Assembly: GCF_016862455.1 (NCBI RefSeq)
Contig: NZ_BOMZ01000015.1
Location: 240,036-304,035, forward strand
DNA: 64,000 nucleotides
Direction of reading: 5' to 3'
DNA from: Actinoplanes utahensis
GTDB lineage: Bacteria; Actinomycetota; Actinomycetes; Mycobacteriales; Micromonosporaceae
The notes beneath the pieces were generated by a model, which saw only the letters and a program-made list of their open reading frames with translations, ran no database searches and was not told where the DNA came from. Shown piece by piece: positions 27,460 through 36,452 of the stretch. Numbering within the stretch: position 1 is the stretch's first letter; each line of letters begins with the position of its first letter. The position numbers were made by a program, and so were the translations under genes.

Positions 27460-28315
27460 GGCCGGCGTCATCCATGACATCGGATACCAGCGGTATTCGG
27501 GTCCCCGCCTGGGCCGCCTCGCGCTGCAACAGGCGCTCTACGTGCACGGGCTGCGCTCCGCCTTCGGGCTGGGCCGCTCCGCCAAGGCGAAGATCTTCCC
27601 CTGGCTGGTCTTCGGCATCATGCTGCTGGTCGCGGTGATCGTGGCCGCGGTCCGCGCGGTGGGCGGCGAGTCGATCCTGAGCTACACCTCGTTCGCCGAC
27701 CAGATGAGTTTTCTGATCATCTTCTTCGTGGCGATCGTCGCGCCCCAGCTGGTCTCCCGTGACCTGCGGGCGGGCACCCTCCCGCTGTATTTCAGCCGCC
27801 CGCTGCGCGCCGCCGACTACGTGAGCGCCAAGTACGCCGCCATGGTCTCGGCGATCTGGCTGCTCCTCGGCGTCCCGCAGTTCGTGATGTTCCTGGGCGC
27901 CGCGTTCACCACCGAGGACGGCTTCAAGGGCGTGTGGAACGAGATCGGCGACCTGCTGCCCGGCTGGGGTTACAGCCTACTCTGGGCGCTGATGTTCGCC
28001 GGGATCAGCCTGCTGATCGCGTCCTTCACCGGCAAGCAGGCGTTCGCGGCCGGCGGCATCGTCGCGGTCATGCTGATGACCACCCCGATCGTCGGCGTCC
28101 TCGCCTCCCTGCCGAACACCACAGCGAACAGCCTGGCCGGCCTGGCCAGCCCGGTGTTCCTGATCGCCGGCGTCGGCGAGTGGCTGCGCGGCACCGGCGG
28201 GATGGAACTCGACCTCGGCCGGTTCGGGCCGATCTACGGCATCGAGGCGGTCTGCCTGATCGCCGCCTGCCTCCTGCTCCTGCTGGCCCGCTACCGGAAG
28301 GTGGCCTCGCTGTGA
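27452..28315 (+). CDS. ABC-2 type permease (first)
   Basis: A 287-residue polytopic protein with six hydrophobic segments. A short cytoplasmic N-terminus (GYQRYSGPRLGR) is typical of NosY/ABC2_membrane permeases that carry the same motif. The ATG at 27452 is inside the end of the preceding ATPase gene and the stop overlaps the next GTG, so the four genes are tightly coupled. The substrate is not evident. Confidence 0.88.
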   Translation: MSEAGVIHDIGYQRYSGPRLGRLALQQALYVHGLRSAFGLGRSAKAKIFPWLVFGIMLLVAVIVAAVRAVGGESILSYTSFADQMSFLIIFFVAIVAPQLVSRDLRAGTLPLYFSRPLRAADYVSAKYAAMVSAIWLLLGVPQFVMFLGAAFTTEDGFKGVWNEIGDLLPGWGYSLLWALMFAGISLLIASFTGKQAFAAGGIVAVMLMTTPIVGVLASLPNTTANSLAGLASPVFLIAGVGEWLRGTGGMELDLGRFGPIYGIEAVCLIAACLLLLLARYRKVASL

Positions 28316-29262
28316 CCACCCAGACCCTCCCGGCCGACACCCGGACCACCACCGGCGTGGTCGAGCTGAGCAACGTCTCCCGCTGGTACGGCAACGTGGT
28401 CGCGGTCAACGACATCTCCATGTCGCTGTACCCCGGCGTCACCGGCCTGCTCGGGCCGAACGGCGCCGGCAAGACCACCGTGCTGCACATGATGGCCGGG
28501 TTCCTCGCGCCGTCGCGGGGCACCGTCACCATCGACGGCAAGCCCACCTGGCGCAACCCGTCGGTCTACCGCGACCTCGGCCTGGTCACCGAGCGGGAGG
28601 CCGTCCACGGCTACCTGACCGCCCGCCAGTTCGTCACCGCCTGCGCCAAGATGCAGAAGCTGCCGGACCCGGCCGGCGCCGCCCAGCGCGCGCTGGAGCT
28701 GGTCGAGATGACCGGCGCCGCCGAACGCCGCATCGAGACCTTCTCCAAGGGCATGCGCCAGCGCACCCGGGTCGCGGCCGCTCTGGTCCACGAGCCGCGG
28801 GTGCTGCTGCTCGACGAGCCGTTCAACGGCATGGACCCGCGCCAGCGGATGCACATGATGGAACTGCTGCACTCGCTCGGCGACCGTGGCCACACCATCC
28901 TGTTCAGCTCGCACATCCTGGAAGAGGTCGAGCAGGTCGCCGGCCTGGTCCAGGTCATCGTGGCGGGCCGGCTGGCCGCCTCCGGCGACTACCGCAAGAT
29001 CCGCCGGCTGATGACGAACCGGCCGCACGTCTTCGCCGTCCGCAGCTCCGACGACCGCCGGCTGGCCGTCGCGCTGATCGCTGAGAAATCGGTGGCCGGC
29101 ATCGAGATCGACGCGACCGGCATGACCGTGCGGGCCGCCGACTACGGCAGCTTCACCCGGGCCCTGCCCCGCATCGCGCTGGACCAGGGCATCCGCCTGC
29201 ACCAGCTGGTGCCGTCCGACGAATCCCTGGAGAGCGTCTTCTCCTACCTGCTGGAGGGCTGA
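28312..29262 (+). CDS. ABC transporter ATP-binding protein (second)
   Basis: A 316-residue ATPase. Walker A is GPNGAGKTTVLHMMAG (~47), the signature motif is FSKGMRQRTRVAAAL, Walker B is VLLLDEPFNGMDP and the H-loop is FSSHILEEVEQV. The GTG start overlaps the first permease stop by 4 nt. It presumably pairs with the second permease immediately downstream. Two ATPase-permease pairs in one operon suggest a heteromeric ABC-2 exporter. Confidence 0.92.
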   Translation: MTTQTLPADTRTTTGVVELSNVSRWYGNVVAVNDISMSLYPGVTGLLGPNGAGKTTVLHMMAGFLAPSRGTVTIDGKPTWRNPSVYRDLGLVTEREAVHGYLTARQFVTACAKMQKLPDPAGAAQRALELVEMTGAAERRIETFSKGMRQRTRVAAALVHEPRVLLLDEPFNGMDPRQRMHMMELLHSLGDRGHTILFSSHILEEVEQVAGLVQVIVAGRLAASGDYRKIRRLMTNRPHVFAVRSSDDRRLAVALIAEKSVAGIEIDATGMTVRAADYGSFTRALPRIALDQGIRLHQLVPSDESLESVFSYLLEG

Positions 29263-29972
29263 TGTCCACCGTCGCTATGATCACCGCGCGTGGGCTCTTC
29301 GGCCGCCGCCGGGCGCTGCTGCTCCTGCCGCTGCCGCTGCTGCTGATCGGCCTGGCCGCGATCTGCCGGGCGTACGGCGTGTCCCCCGACATGTGGGGCA
29401 ACGCCGTCATCTACTCCCTCGGCCTGGCCGTGGTGCTCCCGGTCGTCGCCCTGATCGTCGGCACCGGTGTTCTCGGTTCCGAGATCGACGACGGCACGAT
29501 CGTGCACATCCTGACCAAGCCGCTGCCCCGCCGCGACATCATCCTGGCGAAATACGCGGTCGCCGCCTCGGTCACCGCCGTCGTCTCGGCCGTGCCGCTG
29601 TTCGTCGCCGGCATCCTGGCCGGCTCGGTGAAGCTCGGCGCCGCCCTGGCTGCCGCCAGTGTCGTCGGAGCCCTGGCCTACTCCGCCCTGTTCCTGCTGT
29701 TCAGCCTGCTCAGCCGCCGCCCGGTGCTGCTCGGCCTGGTCTACATCCTGGTCTGGGAGGGCCTGCTCGGAAACTTCGTGAGCGGCACCAAGTCCCTCTC
29801 CGTCGGCCAGTACGTCGTCACCATCGCCGACAAGATCTCCCCGACCAACATCCTCGCCTCGTCCGTCGGACTGACCACCGCCATCGTGATGAGCGCCATC
29901 TTCACCATCCTGGGCACTCTGGCCGCCATCAACCGCCTGGGCTCCTTTAGCCTCGCCGGCGAGACCAGCTGA
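29262..29972 (+). CDS. ABC-2 type permease (second)
   Basis: A 236-residue protein with about six membrane segments. The conserved ABC-2 loop GSEIDDGTIVHILTKPLPRRD near residue 70 is typical of ABC2_membrane_2 permeases (regulated, ATPase-dependent export). The ATG overlaps the TGA of the second ATPase by one base. A hairpin terminator follows. Confidence 0.88.
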   Translation: MSTVAMITARGLFGRRRALLLLPLPLLLIGLAAICRAYGVSPDMWGNAVIYSLGLAVVLPVVALIVGTGVLGSEIDDGTIVHILTKPLPRRDIILAKYAVAASVTAVVSAVPLFVAGILAGSVKLGAALAAASVVGALAYSALFLLFSLLSRRPVLLGLVYILVWEGLLGNFVSGTKSLSVGQYVVTIADKISPTNILASSVGLTTAIVMSAIFTILGTLAAINRLGSFSLAGETS

Positions 29973-29990
29973 CCCTCCGTCTTCACCCCC

Positions 29991-30022
29991 GGCCCGTCTC
30001 CCGCTCCCCCGGGAGGCGGGCC
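29991..30022 (+). terminator. Terminator of the ABC operon
   Basis: Bases 29991-30002 pair with 30011-30022 (12 bp with one G-U pair, 8-nt loop), followed by TTCGTGTTT. Confidence 0.8.
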
Positions 30023-30086
30023 TTCGTGTTTCGGCAAGGCTGCTGACGGCCTGTGCTGACGAACAGCGCCTCTGTCCCGCTCCCCG

Positions 30087-30473
30087 ATGACCGCACTGGT
30101 GATGATGCGTAATGGTGCGGTGCTGACCAATAGTGGCTACCGGACTTCGACGGGTGTGCAGGACAGCCGTGCGGCAACGCGCGAGTTGAGGGAATTGGTC
30201 GACGCGGGCGTCGTCGAGCAGGCCGGCACCCGAGGCTCCACGACGTATCAGTTGGCAGTCAAGCGCGATCCCGCTGCTGCCGGACTCACCGGCAACGAAG
30301 TGAAGATCATGGAAGCGCTCGGTACGGGGTCGCTGACCCGAGCCGAACTCGAGGAATCCACCGGCCTGTCGAAGGACCAGGTCCAGCATGCGCTGCAGAC
30401 ACTTCGGCAGAAGGGGCTCGTGAGATTGCTGGGCAAACCGCGGTCTCGTGTCGCCCGCTGGTCGCGGGCCTGA
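30087..30473 (+). CDS. Short winged-helix protein, possibly the remnant of a larger regulator
   Basis: A 128-residue frame. The first ~55 residues look like the C-terminal winged helix found in AlbA_2/ATP-binding or Fic-type regulators (RAATRELRELVDAGVVEQAG, then RGSTTYQL). A second helix-turn-helix-like segment is at ~70-120 (LTRAELEESTGLSKDQVQHAL). It starts abruptly without the usual N-terminal domain, and no Shine-Dalgarno sequence is evident before the ATG. It may be an independent small DNA-binding protein or the surviving 3' end of a decayed gene. GC content is a little lower than its neighbours. Confidence 0.5.
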   Translation: MTALVMMRNGAVLTNSGYRTSTGVQDSRAATRELRELVDAGVVEQAGTRGSTTYQLAVKRDPAAAGLTGNEVKIMEALGTGSLTRAELEESTGLSKDQVQHALQTLRQKGLVRLLGKPRSRVARWSRA

Positions 30474-30545
30474 TGAAACGGCCACGACGGGAGTCCCGGT
30501 CTGGACGGCTCGGCATCGTCCTCCCGCAGCGGAGACGAAACGGAA

Positions 30546-30576
30546 CGAGCCCCGTTCCCTGAGGGAACGGGGCTCG
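30546..30576. terminator. Strong terminator after ppc
   Basis: Bases 30546-30559 pair perfectly with 30563-30576 (14 bp, 3-nt loop). It lies 19 nt beyond the ppc stop (minus strand). Confidence 0.85.
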
Positions 30577-30594
30577 AAGGACGTGCCGAAGGGG

Positions 30595-33390
30595 TCAGCC
30601 GGTGTTGCGCATGCCGGCGGCGATGCCGTTGACCGTGGTCAGCAGGGCGCGTTCCAGCGCCGTCGAGTCGGACGGGCCGCGGCGGGCGCCGGGGGCCGTC
30701 GGGAGCTGGCGGCCGGTGTCGCCCAGGTCGCGGTACTGGCGGAGGAGGGCGACCTGCAGGTGGTGCAGCGGCTCCAGGTAGGTGTCGCGGACGCCCAGGG
30801 TGCGGGACAGCTCCGGCTGCGAGGACAGCAGTTCGGCGCCGCCGGTGATGGCGGTGACCTCCTGGACGGTCAGCGCGTACTCCTGCTCGATCTTGGCGAA
30901 GATCGGGTGCAGGTTCTCCGGGACCAGGGTCTCGACGTAGCGGCGGGCGATCGACAGGTCGGTCTTGGCCAGCATCATCTCGACGTTCGACAGGAACGTG
31001 CGGAAGAACTGCCAGTGCTCGTGCATGGCGTCGAGTTCGCCGCCCTGGCCGGCGGCGCGGACGGCGGCGAGGCCGGTGCCGACACCGAACCAGCCGGGGA
31101 CGATCTGCCGGGTCTGGGTCCAGCCGAACACCCACGGGATGGCGCGCAGGCCGCCCAGTCCGGCGTCCGCGTTGGGGCGTTTGGCCGGGCGGGAGCCGAT
31201 GTTGAGGGCGCCGAGCAGTTCGGTGGGGGTGGCGGCCCAGAAGTAGGCGGCCAGGTCCGGGTTCTCCACCAGTGAGCGGTACTGGGTGAACGCCGCGTCG
31301 GAGGCGGTGTCCATGACCGCGTCCCACACCTTCAGGCGGACCGGGTCGACGGAGATGCTGGTGTGCAGCAGGGTGGCCTGGAGGACCGCGGCGACGGTCA
31401 GTTCCAGGTTCTCTCGGGCCAGGGCGGGCACGGTGTACTTGTCGGAGATGACCTCGCCCTGCTCGGTCACCTTGATCGCGCCGTCGAGCGTGCCGTACGG
31501 CTGCGCCAGGATCGCCTCGTGGGTGGGGCCGCCACCACGGCCGACGGTGCCGCCGCGGCCGTGGAACAGGCGCAGCCGCACACCGTGCCGGGCCGCCACG
31601 TCACGCAGCGACCGCTGCGCCTTGTGGATGCGCCACTGGCTGGTGGTGATACCGGCCTCCTTGTTGGAGTCCGAGTACCCGAGCATGATCTCCTGCACGT
31701 CGCCGCGGGCGCGGACGATCTCCCGGTAGGCCGGCAGCGACAGCATCTCGTCGAGCAGGTCACCACCGGCGTCCAGCTCGGCCGGGGTCTCCAACAGCGG
31801 GATGATGTCGACCTGGGCGCGGCCGGTGTGGATGTCGATGAGACCGGCCTCGCGGGCCAGCACGGCGGCGGCGAGCACGTCGTCGACGCCGAGGGTCATC
31901 GAGATGATGTACGACTCGATGACGTCCTCACCGAACCGGGCCTGCGACGTGCGGATCGTGTGGAACACGTCGAAGGTCTTGCGGGCCGAGTCGGTGAGCG
32001 GGGTGTCGGCGTTGGACAGCGGCCGCCGCCCGGTCAGCTCGGCGGCGAGCAGCTTGGTGCGGGACGTCCGGTCCAGGGTGGCGTAGTCGTCGACCTCGCC
32101 GATCTGGGCGTACATCTGCTGGAGCACCTCGTGGTGCTTCTCGGCGTGCTCACGGACGTCGAGGGTGGCCAGCTGGAGGCCGAACGCGGACGCCTGCCGG
32201 ATCGCGGTGGACACCACGCCGACGGCGGAGAGCTGGCCGGAGTTGCGGGCCAGCGACGCCCGCATCAGCTCGAGGTCGCTGATCAGCTCGTCGCTGCCGA
32301 GGTAGTCGCGGCCGGCCACGTGCGGGGTGCCGTTGACGAGCCGGGCTCGGGTGTTCTCCAGCTTCGCCTTGATCGCCCGGATCTTGAGGCGGTACGGCTC
32401 CTCGGCGTTGACCCGGCGGAACCGCTGCGGGATCTCGGGCAGGTTGTCGAGGTCCTGGGCGAGGCTGGCGGACAGGTCGAGGGACACGCCACGCAGCCGC
32501 CGGGAGACCGACAGCTCGTCGATCAGGTTGTCCATCGCCTTCTCGGTGGCCTGGATGCCGTGCTCATGTTGGATGAGCAGGACCTCGCTGGTGACCTTCG
32601 GGGTGACGAACGGGTTGCCGTCGCGGTCGCCGCCGATCCATGAGCCGAAGGTGAGCGGCTTCGAGGTGGGCGCGGTCTCCACGCCGAGCCGGCGCAGCGT
32701 CTCGGCCAGGTCGTCGAGCACCTGCGGGGCGGCGTCGGCGTACAGGTCCTTGAGGTAGTAGACCGCGTTGCGGGCCTCGTCGGTCGGGTCCGGCCGGTCC
32801 AGGCGCAGCTCGTCGGTCTGCCAGAGCAGGTCGATCAGCTCGGCGAACCGCTTGGTGGAGACGGTGGTGTCGGTGGCGCCGTACAGCGCGGCGGCGGCGG
32901 ACTCGGCGTCGAGCGAGTCGGCTACCTGGCGCAGCTTCGACAGGATCGAGCGGCGGGCGGCCTCGGTGGGGTGCGCGGTGAAGACCGGGCGGATGGCGAG
33001 GCGGCGGGCGGCGGCGGCGATCTCGTCGGCGGGCACGCCCTTCTCGGCGATCCGCTTGGCGGCCTGGTCCAGCCAGCCGCCGTTCTTGGCGCGGCGGCGG
33101 CGCAGGTCGCGGGCCCGGTGCACCTGCTCGGTGATGTTCGCCAGGTGGAAGTACGTGGAGAAGGCGCGGGCCAGCTTGGTGCCGGTGGTGATGTCCATGG
33201 CGGCGAGCCGGTCGGCGGCGGCCGGGGCGTCCTGGCGGACCAGGGCGCGGATCTCCTCGACCAGGTCGAGAAGGGGGCGGCCCTCCTGGCGGGCCAGGGT
33301 CTGACCGAGCAGCGTGCCGATCCGGCGGATATCGGCACGAAGTTCTGCGTCGGGACCCTCTGGCTCGAGTTGGGCAGGCTGCTCTGTCAT
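30595..33390 (-). CDS. ppc: Phosphoenolpyruvate carboxylase
   Basis: A 931-residue enzyme that adds bicarbonate to PEP to form oxaloacetate, the anaplerotic supply of the TCA cycle. Catalytic histidine motif VFTAHPTEAARRS is at ~135, GGDRDGNPFVTP near 254, the glycine-rich loop FHGRGGTVGRGGGP near 600, GYSDSNKEAG, and the C-terminal RNTG. All are intact and length is normal. It starts with ATG and is flanked by its own terminator. It is divergent from nothing close: the next minus-strand gene ends 100 bp upstream of its start region. Confidence 0.98.
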   Translation of the reverse strand: MTEQPAQLEPEGPDAELRADIRRIGTLLGQTLARQEGRPLLDLVEEIRALVRQDAPAAADRLAAMDITTGTKLARAFSTYFHLANITEQVHRARDLRRRRAKNGGWLDQAAKRIAEKGVPADEIAAAARRLAIRPVFTAHPTEAARRSILSKLRQVADSLDAESAAAALYGATDTTVSTKRFAELIDLLWQTDELRLDRPDPTDEARNAVYYLKDLYADAAPQVLDDLAETLRRLGVETAPTSKPLTFGSWIGGDRDGNPFVTPKVTSEVLLIQHEHGIQATEKAMDNLIDELSVSRRLRGVSLDLSASLAQDLDNLPEIPQRFRRVNAEEPYRLKIRAIKAKLENTRARLVNGTPHVAGRDYLGSDELISDLELMRASLARNSGQLSAVGVVSTAIRQASAFGLQLATLDVREHAEKHHEVLQQMYAQIGEVDDYATLDRTSRTKLLAAELTGRRPLSNADTPLTDSARKTFDVFHTIRTSQARFGEDVIESYIISMTLGVDDVLAAAVLAREAGLIDIHTGRAQVDIIPLLETPAELDAGGDLLDEMLSLPAYREIVRARGDVQEIMLGYSDSNKEAGITTSQWRIHKAQRSLRDVAARHGVRLRLFHGRGGTVGRGGGPTHEAILAQPYGTLDGAIKVTEQGEVISDKYTVPALARENLELTVAAVLQATLLHTSISVDPVRLKVWDAVMDTASDAAFTQYRSLVENPDLAAYFWAATPTELLGALNIGSRPAKRPNADAGLGGLRAIPWVFGWTQTRQIVPGWFGVGTGLAAVRAAGQGGELDAMHEHWQFFRTFLSNVEMMLAKTDLSIARRYVETLVPENLHPIFAKIEQEYALTVQEVTAITGGAELLSSQPELSRTLGVRDTYLEPLHHLQVALLRQYRDLGDTGRQLPTAPGARRGPSDSTALERALLTTVNGIAAGMRNTG

Positions 33391-33490
33391 CGGGGCGCTC
33401 CTTCGCTCGGATGGCTCCAGGACGGCGCTGTCCCGACTTCGCCGATGTTATCGGCGTGGCCCGGTCAAGGGGTGAATTGAGTCAAGAGTC

Positions 33491-34498
33491 TCATGACCCG
33501 GTCAGGGCCCGTGCATAGGCCGGGTACCACTGACCTGCGGGCGGGGCGCCGGCGCCGCACGCGCCATCGGACTCCCCGGGACGTTTCACCCAGAGGTACG
33601 CGTCGACGAGCGGCAGCCCGGTCCGCAGCGTCGGGGTCGCCCCGAGCCGCCGTCCGGGCGGGTTGCACCAGCGCCGGACGCCCTTGGCGAGGCGGAGCGG
33701 CCCCCATCCGTTGCGGCTGGTGTCGATCACGAAGTGCCTGCCGCCGAGGAGGCGGGACAGCGTCGTCCCGTACCGCACGTTGTCGGCGGTGGTCTCGAAG
33801 TTGGCGACGTTGAGGGCGAAGCCGCGGGCGCGCGGCGCGCCGGCTCGGCGCAGGGCCGGCGCCATCCGGGCCGCGGGAACCCATCCGGGATGCCCGGCGT
33901 CCAGGTAGACGGCGACGCCGGGCTGCGCCCGCAGGGTGTCGATCGCGTGCGCGAGCAGCGCGAACCGGGTGGCGGTGGCGCGTGGCCCGAGGCAGCCGGA
34001 GGCGGCGTGCGCGACGGCGTCCGGTTCCAGGATCACCAGGGCGCGGTGCCCGCGCAGGGCGGCGGCCATCGAGGAGATCCATCGCCGGTACGCCGGACCG
34101 CCGCGCGCCCCGCCCGAGGAGTACCCCCGGCAGTCCCGGTGGGGGATGAAGTACAGGGTGAGCACCGGCAGCCGGCCGGCCGCGTTCGCGGTGGCGACCA
34201 GGTGCCGGGCCCGGTCCGCGAACCCGGCCCGCGCGTCGGTGAACCAGGTCGCCGCCGGCTGCCCGGCGATCGGCTGGAGGGCCGCCGCCTCCCGGTGCCG
34301 CCCGGCCGACCGCAGCGCGCGCACGTGCCGCTGGGCCAGCCCGTTCGGATCGACGTAGAGGGCGGTGGCCGGCGTGGGCGGCGGCACCACGATCGGGGCG
34401 GGGGCCGCCGGGTCGCGCAGCAGCAGGCCGCCCGCGGTGACGCCGAGCAGGGCGGCCAGCGTCAGCGCCAGACGGCTTCGGTTGCGGTGCCATGCCAT
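33491..34498 (-). CDS. Glycoside hydrolase family 6 endoglucanase-like protein
   Basis: About 335 residues. A signal peptide or anchor (SRLALTLAALLGVTAGGLLL) is followed by a GH6 domain. GH6 hallmarks are the RDCRGYSSGG loop (~residue 120), the catalytic Asp in LVILEPDAVAH, FALNVANFETT, FVIDTSRNGWGP and the C-terminal LWVKRPGESDGAC. It hydrolyses beta-1,4-glucan with inversion. It is the third gene of a cslA-glxA-GH6 run, matching the cslA-glxA-cslZ arrangement known in Streptomyces. I chose the ATG at 34496-34498, next to the glxA stop; a longer frame overlaps glxA. Confidence 0.9.
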   Translation of the reverse strand: MAWHRNRSRLALTLAALLGVTAGGLLLRDPAAPAPIVVPPPTPATALYVDPNGLAQRHVRALRSAGRHREAAALQPIAGQPAATWFTDARAGFADRARHLVATANAAGRLPVLTLYFIPHRDCRGYSSGGARGGPAYRRWISSMAAALRGHRALVILEPDAVAHAASGCLGPRATATRFALLAHAIDTLRAQPGVAVYLDAGHPGWVPAARMAPALRRAGAPRARGFALNVANFETTADNVRYGTTLSRLLGGRHFVIDTSRNGWGPLRLAKGVRRWCNPPGRRLGATPTLRTGLPLVDAYLWVKRPGESDGACGAGAPPAGQWYPAYARALTGS

Positions 34499-34502
34499 CC
34501 GG

Positions 34503-36452
34503 TCAGCGCACCCGGACCCAGCGGGCGACCGACGGGATTCCGTTTTCGTCCACAAGGAACAGCATGTACCAACCTGAGGGGATAAGTCCGGATTTGGGCG
34601 GTACGGTCACTCGCACGCCGCTCTCCACCCGGGTCAGGCCGAGCGCGACCGACCGCTGGTCGACGTCCGTGACATGGGTGACCGCGCTGGGGCGGACCAG
34701 GCGCGCCGACGTGATCCGGGACGCCTGCGGCGTACCGAAGAAGGCATTCGATCCGCGCTCCACAGTGACCGGACCGCCGGTGATGGTGGGCCGCTCGCCC
34801 TTGAAGAGGTAGGGCGGGCTGTAGATCTCGATCCGCTGCTCGAAGGTGCCGGCGTTCTCGCCGGACTTGTCGTAGAGCGGATCGCCGCCCATGGTGATCA
34901 CCCGGCCGTCCGGCAGCAGGATCGCCTCGGCGTGGTAGTTGCGGCCGACCGTCGAGTCCGCCGCCTTGTCGAACGCGTTGCGCCCGGGGTGGTAGATCTG
35001 CGAGTTGAACAGGTCGCTGCGCGGATCGCCCCGGTACGGGCCGCCGCGATAGCCGGACGAGCCGCCGGTGGTGAGGACCGTGTCGTCCGGCAGCAGCACC
35101 GTCGACAGGTAGCGGGCCGGTTTCGGCAGGTCCGGGCCGGGCCGGTAACGCGGGTTCTTCTCGTCGAGGTCGGCGATGTCGGTCCGCGCCGTGGACTCCT
35201 GCGACTCGCCGACGCCGCCCCCTCCGAAGATCATCACCTTCTGCTCCTGGGCCGGCGCCAGCAGCACCGACGAGCTGGTCTCGTTCATGTCCGCGTCGCG
35301 CAGCCCGGGCACGACCTGGAAGGTGTTGCGCCGCACGTCCCACAGCCCGGGGGTGCGGCCCTCGGTGTCCGAGCCGTACCCGGAGTTCGACCCGGAGTAG
35401 AAGACCCGCCCGTCGCCCATCAGGTGCAGGCCGGGGTAGGTGGGGAAGTACCGCTTGAGCTCCGGCGCGGCCACCCAGCGGCGCTGCGCCGGCAGGTACC
35501 GCTCGTTGCGGCCGGGCAGGATCCGGCCGAACTGGTCCAGGCCGGAGACGGCGATCACGTCCCCGCTGGTCAGCCCGATCAGCGTGGGGTACCAGCGGTG
35601 GTCGCGCATGTCCCCCGTGCGCACGTAACGTTCGGTCAGCGGGTCGAACTCGTAGGAGGTGCGGTCCCCGCCGTACTCCTGCTTCTCCCTGGTGATCTTC
35701 TCGGCGACGCCGTAGAGGTTGCGGGCGGCCGGGCCGGTCAGGCCCTCGATCGAGTACTGGGCGGGGGACTTCACCACCGGCCGGTCGCCCTTGGCGACCG
35801 CGTCCACCCACACCTCGGCCTCGCCCGCGTGCACCATGGTGTGCGCGCCGTGGGTGATCTTGCGGGCGGCCGGGACGGTCACCGCGGACCGGGTCCGGTA
35901 CACCTCGCCGCCGGCCGACCGCAGCCGGGCGCCCTTCGGGAAGATCCGCGGCCCGCCGTCCGGCGACTCGTTCTTGATCTTCATGACCCCGGCGGCGTGC
36001 TCCACGTCCTCGGCGAGCACCTCGTACGACTTCGTGCCCCCGGCCACCAGCAGTTTCCCGTCCGGCAGGAAGGTGTGCCCGGCGCAGAACACGTCCGTCG
36101 GCGTCGGCACCTCGGTGAACTCGTCCTCGACGGGGTCGTAGAGCACGGTCCGGAACGACTTCGCCTCGAACGCGTCCCGGTTGTTCCCGCTGCCCGCGAT
36201 GATCAGCACCTTGCCGGTGTGCAGCAGGGCCGCGTGGATCGCGTTGACCTTGAAACCCTGCGGAACCGGCAGCCGGGACCAGAGCCCGTAACGTTCCTTG
36301 TAGGACTGCCTGGTGATCTGGAACTCGTGCAGCGCCTCGGCAGCGACCGCGACCATCGGCCGGTTCGCGATCGCCACGACGGCCAGCACCACCAGCGTGA
36401 CCAGGCCGCTCGTCAACCGGCGAGCGAGGGTGGGACGCGAGCGGGGCTTCAT
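34503..36452 (-). CDS. glxA: GlxA-type radical-copper oxidase (galactose-oxidase-like)
   Basis: A 649-residue protein with an N-terminal signal or anchor (GLVTLVVLAVVAIA, ~17-30), a seven-bladed Kelch-type domain and a C-terminal DUF1929 domain. Expected copper-site residues are all present: Cys of VFCAGH (~122) and Tyr of HRWYPT (~287) for the Cys-Tyr cofactor, the Tyr-His pair in GRNYHAEA (~506), and His of VTHVTDVD (~592). In Streptomyces GlxA is needed for deposition of the CslA-made glycan at hyphal tips. The start at 36452 overlaps the cslA stop (ATGA) with AAGGA upstream. Confidence 0.92.
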   Translation of the reverse strand: MKPRSRPTLARRLTSGLVTLVVLAVVAIANRPMVAVAAEALHEFQITRQSYKERYGLWSRLPVPQGFKVNAIHAALLHTGKVLIIAGSGNNRDAFEAKSFRTVLYDPVEDEFTEVPTPTDVFCAGHTFLPDGKLLVAGGTKSYEVLAEDVEHAAGVMKIKNESPDGGPRIFPKGARLRSAGGEVYRTRSAVTVPAARKITHGAHTMVHAGEAEVWVDAVAKGDRPVVKSPAQYSIEGLTGPAARNLYGVAEKITREKQEYGGDRTSYEFDPLTERYVRTGDMRDHRWYPTLIGLTSGDVIAVSGLDQFGRILPGRNERYLPAQRRWVAAPELKRYFPTYPGLHLMGDGRVFYSGSNSGYGSDTEGRTPGLWDVRRNTFQVVPGLRDADMNETSSSVLLAPAQEQKVMIFGGGGVGESQESTARTDIADLDEKNPRYRPGPDLPKPARYLSTVLLPDDTVLTTGGSSGYRGGPYRGDPRSDLFNSQIYHPGRNAFDKAADSTVGRNYHAEAILLPDGRVITMGGDPLYDKSGENAGTFEQRIEIYSPPYLFKGERPTITGGPVTVERGSNAFFGTPQASRITSARLVRPSAVTHVTDVDQRSVALGLTRVESGVRVTVPPKSGLIPSGWYMLFLVDENGIPSVARWVRVR

